This document shows positions 1 through 6,490 of a stretch of DNA of 64,000 nucleotides, piece by piece. The stretch comes from Acidobacteriota bacterium. GTDB taxonomy: Bacteria > Acidobacteriota > Terriglobia > Acidiferrales > UBA7541. Under the pieces are notes generated by a model that ran no database searches, was not told the DNA's origin, and worked only from the letters and a program-made list of their open reading frames with translations. The position numbers and the translations under genes were made by a program. The stretch spans positions 1 to 64,000 of the forward strand of contig JABCYZ010000017.1 of assembly GCA_013289955.1 (NCBI GenBank). Reading direction: 5' to 3'. The first letter of the stretch is position 1. Each line of letters begins with the position of its first letter.

Positions 1-16
1 CAGAGAAGTGAGTGGA

Positions 17-154
17 ATTATGCCGACTTAATCAAGCATCAGTGTGCGTGGTAAGGCAGGAATACAGCGGAAACGGTGTTGATGACCTGAGAGGATTCGG
101 CATAATTTGGAAGGCGGCATTATACGCATTATGCCGACATCGGCATAATGCGTA
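17..154. repeat. Palindromic repeat cluster at a gene-breaking junction
   Basis: Three copies of the 10-mer ATTATGCCGA or its complement lie at 17-26, 97-106 and inside a near-perfect 32-base palindrome at 123-154 (15-base arms, two-base centre CA). The palindrome sits exactly where the DUF72 reading frame loses its conserved end, so it marks a recombination or insertion junction. Similar ATTATGCCGA motifs occur, as I recall, near tyrosine-recombinase or IS91-like elements. That link is inference, and no transposase is visible in the window here. Confidence 0.6.
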
Positions 155-898
155 GTGGTTGTTTGCAAATGCCAGAATCATGATGCGCCGCTCTTGGACC
201 TTCTTGAGAAGACTGACCCACTCGGAGAGATCACCTTGGCGATCAACAATCACATTGTCCCAAGTTGTCGTTTTTTCCTCGATCCCTTTCCGGTCCCCCA
301 ACCACCGAACGTAAGTGAAGTCGGCGGTAATCAGGCCGAATTTGTCCTTCATCTCCCAGGGCCGCGGCATCCAGCCTTGATCAATCAGCGTGAGAGCGAC
401 GCCGTGCTCTCGCAGCACATCTGCAAGTTTCGGAACGAGCCAGTCCTTGTTGCGAATCTCGACGGCAAACTTGTGCTCCTTCGGAAGCCTTTTCAGAAAC
501 GGAATTAGCCTCCCTAGAAAATCGTCCAGAGACTTGAACGCATATTTGTCGAACTTGCCGAATTGAAACAACAAGGGGCCGAGCTTTTCGCCTAGAGCCT
601 GCATTGTCGTTAGAAAGACTTTGAATTCCTCATCGCAATCTTTGAGAACCCTCTTGTGTGTAATCTCCTGTGGTACCTTGGCCGCAAAAAGAAATCCTTC
701 CGGGGTTTTGGCATTCCAGGAGCGCACCACATTCACATTCGGAGTTGCATAGAAGGTTGCGTCAATCTCCACTGTGTCGAAGTGTTGCGCGTAGTAGCTG
801 AGGTAGTCGGCGGGTCGCAAACCCTTCGGATAGAACGATCCCTTCCATCCTGTGGCTGTGAACGATGAAGTTCCGAGAAGAATCGGCGGATGGTTCAC
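32..898 (-). CDS. DUF72 (YecE-like) protein, 3' end replaced
   Basis: The protein has the TIM-barrel-like DUF72 pattern: an N-terminal ILLGTSSF strand, then FDTVEIDATFY, LLFQFG, FAVEIRNKDW, TYVRWLG and the late FANNHYA motif. The molecular function of the family is unknown. I prefer the GTG at 898, a few residues before the first conserved strand; a longer frame opens at 985 but adds unconserved residues, and neither start has a clear Shine-Dalgarno. After FANNHYA (about position 155) the frame runs into the palindrome at 123-154 and continues with unrelated residues to a stop at 32. The normal last helix of the family is therefore missing. The DNA encoding HYA is shared with the palindrome arm, so the breakpoint is precise. 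The gene is probably a disrupted remnant, though most of the barrel remains. Confidence 0.75.
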   Translation of the reverse strand: MNHPPILLGTSSFTATGWKGSFYPKGLRPADYLSYYAQHFDTVEIDATFYATPNVNVVRSWNAKTPEGFLFAAKVPQEITHKRVLKDCDEEFKVFLTTMQALGEKLGPLLFQFGKFDKYAFKSLDDFLGRLIPFLKRLPKEHKFAVEIRNKDWLVPKLADVLREHGVALTLIDQGWMPRPWEMKDKFGLITADFTYVRWLGDRKGIEEKTTTWDNVIVDRQGDLSEWVSLLKKVQERRIMILAFANNHYALCRCRHNAYNAAFQIMPNPLRSSTPFPLYSCLTTHTDA

Positions 899-1018
899 GC
901 TGGAGAGTATAGCGAACCCGTGTCGTACACCGCTCGGTCGGAGGGTAAATGCCGGTTTGCCGACAAACCTGGAACAGACAACCAATGTCCAAAGCGACCG
1001 ATTCTGACGTTAAGATGA

Positions 1019-2329
1019 GTGCATATGCGTTTTTCTGGCTTCCAACCAACCGAAACCAGTCGGTCCCTATCTCGCTTTGAGATCGTGTCTGCTACGTTCT
1101 CTTCCAGAAGGCCGCATTTGTTACTTCATATCGTCTCTTTGTCGATCTGCATGGGAGTTGCGTTCCTGACGGCAGCGGGCCAGTCGGCAAGCCCAGCAGC
1201 GGAAATTAAGAATACCGATCAGGTCGTGCATGCGTTGTGCGGCAAGAGTGTCGCATTGCTTGGGGAATCGCCGGTGCACGGTTTCGGAAAGACGCTGGAG
1301 TTCAAAGTCGAACTCGTTCGCCGGCTCGTTGACGAGTGCCATTACAACGCCTTCTTCATCGAGAGTGGAATCTACGATTTTCTGAACATTCAGAAAAGGC
1401 TGAACTCCGGGCAGGAAGTGACCGAACCGATGATCTCGGCGGCTTTCGGCGGGCTCTGGGCCACTCACGAAGTGCAACCGTTGATTCCGTTTTTGCTGGA
1501 CCGGGCGAAGGCAGGCCGCCTTATCCTCGGAGGCCTTGATGACCAGCTCGGGAGGGGATCCTACGCACAACGTGAAATGGCATCCGACCTCGTGGAATAT
1601 CTACAGGGCGATGAGAAAGCGCGATGCCTTGCAATCCTCCAAAGGCACACCCTGTGGCAGTACGCTGACGATTCCCCGTACGGTCCCAAAGACAAAGCCC
1701 TGATTCTAGGCTGCCTGGACAGTATTGAAACCGGCCTGATGAAAGCGCCCTCAACCGCAACGCCCTTTCGCGAATACGACACGGAGATGGTCGAAAGTCT
1801 CAAAAGGCTCCTTGCATGGGACTTCCGGCAAGATGCCACGAAGGGTGTGGACGAAAGCATTCTTGATCGCAACGACCGGGATCATTGGATGTACGTGAAC
1901 TTTGAGTGGCTCCTGTCGCGGCACCCAGCTCATAGCAAGGTGATCGTTTGGGCTGCGAACGTTCACTTAGCAAAGGATTTGCGCGGCGTGCCCGGAAAAG
2001 AGCGCCTGGTTCCGTTTGGTTTCTATGTACGTCGGGATTTCAAGAGCCGCGCCTTCGCTCTAGGGTTCTCGGCATATTCCGGAAGCTATGCCATGACGGG
2101 CCAACCTGTCCGGCAGTTAAGCGTCGCGCCGGACGATTCGTTGGAGGCACAAGCTTTGGCGGGTCGCGATTCCGATACCGTCTATATCTCTCACAAGGAG
2201 CTTCGGAAGTTCGGATCAGTTGGAGCTCGCCCGCTGGGAACCAGCTTCAGTACGGCCCGGTGGGATGGGGTATTAGACGGACTAGTCGTTTTCCGTGAAG
2301 AGCGGGCTCCCGAGTATCTTCATCGCTAA
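1019..2329 (+). CDS. Erythromycin-esterase family protein, exported
   Basis: This 436-residue protein matches the erythromycin-esterase (Ere/EreA-like) fold. Visible motifs are LLGESPVHG (family LGE..HG), AFFIESGIYDF with the conserved Glu, a central H-rich stretch near HRHTLWQYAD and VIVWAANVHLAK toward the C-terminus. A hydrophobic segment at about residues 33-55, ending GQSASPAA, looks like a signal peptide or anchor, so the protein is probably secreted. Family members hydrolyse cyclic esters or have unknown substrates, and membership alone does not show macrolide resistance. Met1 or Met3 could be the start; neither has a strong ribosome site. It is transcribed away from the DUF72 gene with only 120 bases between them. 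Confidence 0.75.
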   Translation: MHMRFSGFQPTETSRSLSRFEIVSATFSSRRPHLLLHIVSLSICMGVAFLTAAGQSASPAAEIKNTDQVVHALCGKSVALLGESPVHGFGKTLEFKVELVRRLVDECHYNAFFIESGIYDFLNIQKRLNSGQEVTEPMISAAFGGLWATHEVQPLIPFLLDRAKAGRLILGGLDDQLGRGSYAQREMASDLVEYLQGDEKARCLAILQRHTLWQYADDSPYGPKDKALILGCLDSIETGLMKAPSTATPFREYDTEMVESLKRLLAWDFRQDATKGVDESILDRNDRDHWMYVNFEWLLSRHPAHSKVIVWAANVHLAKDLRGVPGKERLVPFGFYVRRDFKSRAFALGFSAYSGSYAMTGQPVRQLSVAPDDSLEAQALAGRDSDTVYISHKELRKFGSVGARPLGTSFSTARWDGVLDGLVVFREERAPEYLHR

Positions 2330-2398
2330 AGACCGACCGCATAGTCGGCCTGTGGAAAGTTCCGGTCATTTCCGAATAGCGAGCCAACCGAAACTTAT

Positions 2399-3403
2399 TC
2401 AAGCGTCGCCGGCTTGCTCTTTGACTACGCTTCGAGGATTCTTGTCCTCCCGCAATCCGACAAATTTTGAGTGTCGCAACCTATCTCCTTCGGTCCATTC
2501 GAGGAATTCAATCTGAGCGACGGCTTCTGGCCTCAACCAAACTGCTTTCTTCATCTTCTCCGCGTTCAGTTCTTCACCGAATCGTGACCGCCTCGTCTCC
2601 GGCAAATTCACGAATGGGCAGGCGGGTGTTACCAGATGCTTCAATCTCGAAAACACTTGTCGCCGAGAAGCTGGGACAAATCCGTTTCGCGTTCTTGCCA
2701 CATACATCAGCTTCTCTCCGTCATAGTAGCCGACGATTAGTGAGTCAAGACCGTGCGGTCCGGGAAAATAGCCGCCGATGACGAACTCTTGTCCACGATT
2801 CAGGCGATACTTAATCCAGGCACCGCTTCGTTTTCCCGGTTGGTACAGGCTGTCCTTTCGTTTCCCGATGATCCCTTCAAGCCGTTGCTCGCGCACCGCA
2901 GACAGTAGGTCCTTTGGCGCTGCCTCGAAATAGTCCGAAATCCTGATTCGCTTGTCGGGGATGACGACAACAGACTTCAACAGCGCCCGCCGCTCGACCA
3001 TCGGAACGTGGGTCAAATCACGACCCTCCCAGCACAACAGATCGAAAATGTAGTATCGAATTCGAGACGCTTCTGCGCGAAAGTTTTGCAAGAGATTGAA
3101 GTTGGGGCGCCCGCTTTCATCGATGGCAACTACTTCTCCATCTAGGACCGTTCCTGCGGGCAGATCGGCCAGTGCTTCCACGATATAGGGAAATTGGCTA
3201 TTCAGAGATTTTCTCCGCCGAGAGAAGAGCGCGACACCAGTTCCGGACTTGACCGCCAGGGCTCGATACCCGTCAAACTTAATTTCCCAGATCCATTCCA
3301 ATCCCTCAGGTAGCTTCGATACCGATAGACAATCCATCGGCTCGACAAATGACGCTTCTGTTCTGGGCAACGAGTCCAAACGCGCGCGGATTTCCTTCTG
3401 CAT
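2399..3403 (-). CDS. ATP-dependent DNA ligase, catalytic core type
   Basis: A stand-alone ATP-dependent DNA ligase that seals nicks through a lysyl-AMP intermediate. The nucleotidyltransferase motif I is EIKFDGYRAL, with the catalytic Lys of the KxDG signature. Later motifs are TVLDGEVVAID, YYIFDLL, LEGIIGKRKDS and the motif V region GAWIKYRLNRGQEFVIGGY, followed by an OB-fold domain ending VAQIEFLEWTEGDRLRHSKFVG. This resembles the ligase module of LigD, without phosphoesterase or polymerase domains. The start at 3403 is chosen because AAGGA lies five bases upstream; a GTG at 3430 is also open. It is convergent with the esterase gene and divergent from the WGR-ligase. It is one of three ligase-type genes in the window, besides the complete LigD at 53681. 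Confidence 0.9.
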   Translation of the reverse strand: MQKEIRARLDSLPRTEASFVEPMDCLSVSKLPEGLEWIWEIKFDGYRALAVKSGTGVALFSRRRKSLNSQFPYIVEALADLPAGTVLDGEVVAIDESGRPNFNLLQNFRAEASRIRYYIFDLLCWEGRDLTHVPMVERRALLKSVVVIPDKRIRISDYFEAAPKDLLSAVREQRLEGIIGKRKDSLYQPGKRSGAWIKYRLNRGQEFVIGGYFPGPHGLDSLIVGYYDGEKLMYVARTRNGFVPASRRQVFSRLKHLVTPACPFVNLPETRRSRFGEELNAEKMKKAVWLRPEAVAQIEFLEWTEGDRLRHSKFVGLREDKNPRSVVKEQAGDA

Positions 3404-3467
3404 CTTGTTCCTTAGGAAAACAGACGCCACCTAAATAAGCAAACGCGAGAGCCATTCATTTCGTTCG

Positions 3468-3629
3468 GCCCTTCCTACCAAAAGACTGCGCTTCGCCGCC
3501 TGCTTCTTCTGTCAAGGCTCTTCACTTCGCTCCGATAAACGCAAACTGCGCGGCCTTGACAGCGCATGCGGCGAAGCGCCCCGGACGGCTAGGAAGGGCT
3601 TTGTTTTTTGTGCAGCAAAGTGCCGCTGC
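3468..3629 (+). other. Structured leader element L1 (nested long hairpin)
   Basis: Three nested inverted repeats share one axis: 3468-3477 pairs with 3590-3599 (10 bp), 3488-3499 with 3568-3579 (12 bp) and 3509-3518 with 3553-3562 (10 bp). The apical segment is 3519-3552. A second small hairpin follows (GCAGC at 3612-3616, GCTGC at 3625-3629), then an A-rich run into the ribosome site AAAGGAG of the WGR-ligase. Positions 3525-3552 are identical to the apex of leader L2 at 15122-15149, whereas the middle stem has a different sequence that still pairs. The inner right arm contains TTGACA (3556-3561). I do not recognise it as any known RNA class. Confidence 0.8.
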
Positions 3630-3666
3630 GCAAAAGGCAAAAACCAACAAAGCAAAGGAGCGAACA

Positions 3667-4776
3667 ATGCAATCAGAACGTGCAGAGTTGTATTTTCAGC
3701 AAGGCAGTTCCGACAAGGTGTACCACTTGCAGCTGGAGAACGTCCAAGACCAATGGGCCGTTCAAGCGCAGTGGGGGCGGCGCGGTTCCGCCTTGCAGAG
3801 CGATGTGAAGGTGAGTGACACCAGCTACGAGGAGGCGAAGCGAGTTTATGACCGCATCCTTCGAGAGAAAACAGGCAAGGGCTATCAAATCGCGCAGGCG
3901 AGTGCAAACGGCAACGAGGCAATTGCGGTCGGACTGCCTGCCACAAAAGAGCATTCCGGCCATACCCCGGAGTTGCTGACGCCCATCGAGGAGCCGGAAG
4001 CACTGCTACTGGCGCAGGATGCCGTTTGGTGGTTCCAACAGAAATTCGACGGGCGGCGTCTCGCAGTTCAAAAGTCCGAGGGGAAATATTCGGGTATCAA
4101 CAAGCTCGGCCAAATCATCCCTATTGACTCTCGGCTGGCGGACTCGCTAGACGGAGTGCAGGCGCAGGGTTTCCTAGCGGACGGCGAAATCACTGATTCA
4201 CGCTTCTACATCTGGGATTTGCTCAGCGTCAACGACACGGACTTGCGCGTTCAACCATACGAAATCCGTTATGTGCACCTGACCCAGCACTTTCGCGGAG
4301 TTAGCGACGTGTTGCGAGTCTGCGAAACAGCCATGACAACGAAGGCCAAGCGCGACTTCGTGAAAAAGATGCACAGCGCGAACGCCGAAGGGTTTGTGTG
4401 CAAGAACCGGAACGCCGTGTACGTGGGCGGACGAGCAGGGCAGCACTTCAAATGTAAGTTCGTCGTCACAGCATCCTTCATCGTTGGCCCCAAGCCTGAA
4501 AAGAAGGCGAATGACGGACACCGCTCCATCGCCGTATATCTCTTGGATGACACTCGGCAGCGATTCATGGGGACGGTGGGAGTTCCCGACCGCTATCGGC
4601 TACCGAAGGAGGGGGAGATGGTTGAGGTTCAATATCTCTACTGCCATCCCGGACCTGACGGTAAGCTCATTCAGGCAAAGTATTTCGGCAAGGTACGCGA
4701 CGACATCCGACTCCCTGAGTGCTGCGTCAGCCAGCTAAAGGTCAAGGCCAACGACTGCGACCCAACCGAACCCTGA
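3667..4776 (+). CDS. WGR-domain / ATP-dependent ligase fusion
   Basis: A 369-residue protein with two parts. Residues 1-75 form a WGR domain (YFQQGSSDKVY and QWGRRG with W36-G37-R38), a nucleic-acid-binding module known from PARPs and bacterial regulators. Residues 100-369 are a nucleotidyltransferase ligase core: QQKFDGRRLA with K126 as probable adenylated lysine, LADGEI, FYIWDLL, AEGFVCKNRNAVYVGG and QHFKCKFVVTASFIVG, then an OB-like end with GEMVEVQYLY. It probably joins or processes DNA ends, with WGR guiding it to breaks; this is inference. The ATG at 3667 is chosen over an upstream in-frame ATG at 3556 because of AAAGGAG seven bases before it. The upstream open region is the hairpin L1, so the longer frame would run through a structured leader. 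Confidence 0.85.
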   Translation: MQSERAELYFQQGSSDKVYHLQLENVQDQWAVQAQWGRRGSALQSDVKVSDTSYEEAKRVYDRILREKTGKGYQIAQASANGNEAIAVGLPATKEHSGHTPELLTPIEEPEALLLAQDAVWWFQQKFDGRRLAVQKSEGKYSGINKLGQIIPIDSRLADSLDGVQAQGFLADGEITDSRFYIWDLLSVNDTDLRVQPYEIRYVHLTQHFRGVSDVLRVCETAMTTKAKRDFVKKMHSANAEGFVCKNRNAVYVGGRAGQHFKCKFVVTASFIVGPKPEKKANDGHRSIAVYLLDDTRQRFMGTVGVPDRYRLPKEGEMVEVQYLYCHPGPDGKLIQAKYFGKVRDDIRLPECCVSQLKVKANDCDPTEP

Positions 4777-4889
4777 TAACGGATCCCGTCTATCGCTCGA
4801 ACACCAGCCCGGTGGCATCTTTGGTGGGATGCCCCCGGGCTTCTTTGTGACTCAGGGGCGCTCACACTCGCCCCGAACACAGGACTAAG

Positions 4890-5969
4890 ATGGTGTGCGG
4901 GATGGCCCCTCGCAAGATCATTCATATCGATATGGACGCGTTTTATGCGTCCGTAGAGCAGCGAGACGATCCGCAACTGCGCGGCCAACCTGTCGTTGTC
5001 GCCTGGCGCGGGAATCGCTCCGTGGTGTGCGCTGCTTCGTATGAAGCGCGAAAGTTCGGCGTGCGTTCTGCGATGCCCGCTGTTCGAGCCGAGCGTCTTT
5101 GCCCTACCGCTGTGTTTTTGCCCCCGGACTTCCCTCGCTATCGGGCGGTCTCCAGCCAAGTGCGCGAAATCTTCAAACGCCACACCGACTTGATTGAGCC
5201 GCTGTCCCTCGACGAAGCGTATCTCGATGTTTCGGAAAACAAGACCGGACTGCCAACGGCTACACAAGTGGCGCGCACGATTCGCGAACAGATCCGCTCA
5301 GAACTGAGCTTGACGGCATCGGCAGGGGTAGCGCCGAACAAATTCCTAGCGAAGATTGCTTCGGACTGGAAAAAACCGGATGGGCTCTTTGTCATACAAC
5401 CGGAAGAAATCGATTCGTTTCTATTGCCGCTACCCGTTGACCGCCTGCCCGGAGTAGGCAAAGTCACGGAAGAAAAACTGAAGCACCTTGAGGTACAAAC
5501 GATCGCCGACCTGCGGCGAATAGATTTGCCGACACTCGAAGGTCGCTTCGGCCGCTACGGCGTGCGTCTCTACGAGTTGGCTCGGGGAATCGACAACAGC
5601 CAGGTAGTCCCTGACAGGCCTACACAATCCATATCCGCCGAGGACACTTTTGAACAGGATGTCTTGCTGGCCGAGATGGAGCCGATGATCCGAAAACTTG
5701 CGGAGCACGCATGGACCACCTCGCGCAAGGAGTCACGAATCGCGCGCACCGTTGTACTGAAACTGAAGACCAGCGAATTCAAGATTCTTACTCGCAGCCA
5801 CACGCCAGGTTCTCCACCTTCTTCTTGTGAGGAACTGACGAATATCGCCCTTTCGCTGCGGGGACGCGTCGGCCTCAGCCCGCAGCAGCGGTTTCGCCTC
5901 GTTGGCGTCGGCCTAAGCAATTTTCACGACCCCGCGGATGCATCTGCGCAGCCCGGTCTTTTCAGCTAA
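4890..5969 (+). CDS. dinB: DNA polymerase IV (Y-family, DinB)
   Basis: A full-length Y-family translesion polymerase, 359 residues. The palm motif is IIHIDMDAFYASVEQRDDP, with the metal-binding Asp pair. The second catalytic motif is PLSLDEAYLDV with adjacent Asp-Glu. TASAGVAPNKFLAKIASDWKKPDG is the fingers/palm hallmark, and PGVGKVTEEKL is the helix-hairpin-helix that contacts DNA. The little-finger domain covers about 240-345. No clear beta-clamp peptide is seen; the end SAQPGLFS is short and ends in LF, as clamp-binding tails often do. AGGAC lies before the ATG at 4890; an ATG at 4902 is the alternative. With the ligases and PolB it forms a repair or damage-tolerance cluster. Confidence 0.95.
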   Translation: MVCGMAPRKIIHIDMDAFYASVEQRDDPQLRGQPVVVAWRGNRSVVCAASYEARKFGVRSAMPAVRAERLCPTAVFLPPDFPRYRAVSSQVREIFKRHTDLIEPLSLDEAYLDVSENKTGLPTATQVARTIREQIRSELSLTASAGVAPNKFLAKIASDWKKPDGLFVIQPEEIDSFLLPLPVDRLPGVGKVTEEKLKHLEVQTIADLRRIDLPTLEGRFGRYGVRLYELARGIDNSQVVPDRPTQSISAEDTFEQDVLLAEMEPMIRKLAEHAWTTSRKESRIARTVVLKLKTSEFKILTRSHTPGSPPSSCEELTNIALSLRGRVGLSPQQRFRLVGVGLSNFHDPADASAQPGLFS

Positions 5970-6103
5970 CGGTGGTAGTCAGTTTCGGGTTTGCTTCTCA
6001 TCAATCGCGATCACTTGCTACAAGCCGACACGGAAGCTGGCGAAACGACCTCTTTCTCACTGCCACAACCATGGCAGGACGCCCATTTTTCTGGAAATCG
6101 TTC

Positions 6104-6131
6104 TTGACAGAAGACCTGGCCCAAGTAGTAC
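6104..6131 (+). promoter_or_regulatory. Promoter for the first PadR/permease pair
   Basis: TTGACA at 6104-6109 and TAGTAC at 6126-6131 are separated by 16 bases and lie 18 bases before the PadR start. The arrangement matches the promoter of the second PadR pair at 27552-27580 (TTGACG, 17 bases, TACTCT). A small palindrome, CCATCGATGG, at 6144-6153 overlaps the start codon. Confidence 0.5.
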
Positions 6132-6148
6132 CCTTCCATCGACCATCG

Positions 6149-6490
6149 ATGGGACTGCTCAGAACAACTGAGCCCGATTTCCTGCCTGGCACTTTGGAGA
6201 TGTTGATTCTCCAAACGCTCAGCCGCGGCTCCAACCATGGATACGGCATCGCCCAGCACATTCAGCAGGTCTCACATGACGCCCTCAAAATCGGTGAAGG
6301 GTCCCTTTACCCAGCATTGCAACGGCTGCTCATGAACGACTATGTCGTCGCCGAATGGGGACTCTCGGAAAACAATCGGCGAGCGCGGTTCTACAAAATC
6401 ACCGCAGCCGGCCGCAAACAGCTTGCCGAAGAAAAAAGAAGCTTCGACGCACTGCTGGCTGGCATAACGCGTGTGATGGAGATGCCATGA
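6149..6490 (+). CDS. PadR-family transcriptional regulator
   Basis: A 113-residue PadR repressor. The core reads LPGTLEMLILQTLSRG, HGYGIAQHIQQ, GSLYPALQRLL, then the wing AEWGLSENNRRARFYKITAAG, a classic winged helix. The short C-terminal helix of the family's dimerisation arm follows. A frame open from 5972 would add about 59 residues with no similarity, so the ATG at 6149 is chosen. It overlaps the downstream permease by four bases (ATGA), so the two are translationally coupled, and it probably represses its own promoter and the permease. Its DNA-binding helix is close to that of the second PadR at 27605. Confidence 0.92.
   Translation: MGLLRTTEPDFLPGTLEMLILQTLSRGSNHGYGIAQHIQQVSHDALKIGEGSLYPALQRLLMNDYVVAEWGLSENNRRARFYKITAAGRKQLAEEKRSFDALLAGITRVMEMP

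Noticed and set aside
1019..2329. Macrolide-resistance gene
   Set aside because: Only family-level resemblance to erythromycin esterases is visible; most such homologues are not resistance enzymes.
3468..3629. Retron-like msr/msd RNA
   Set aside because: No reverse transcriptase gene is nearby, and the same fold recurs before unrelated genes.
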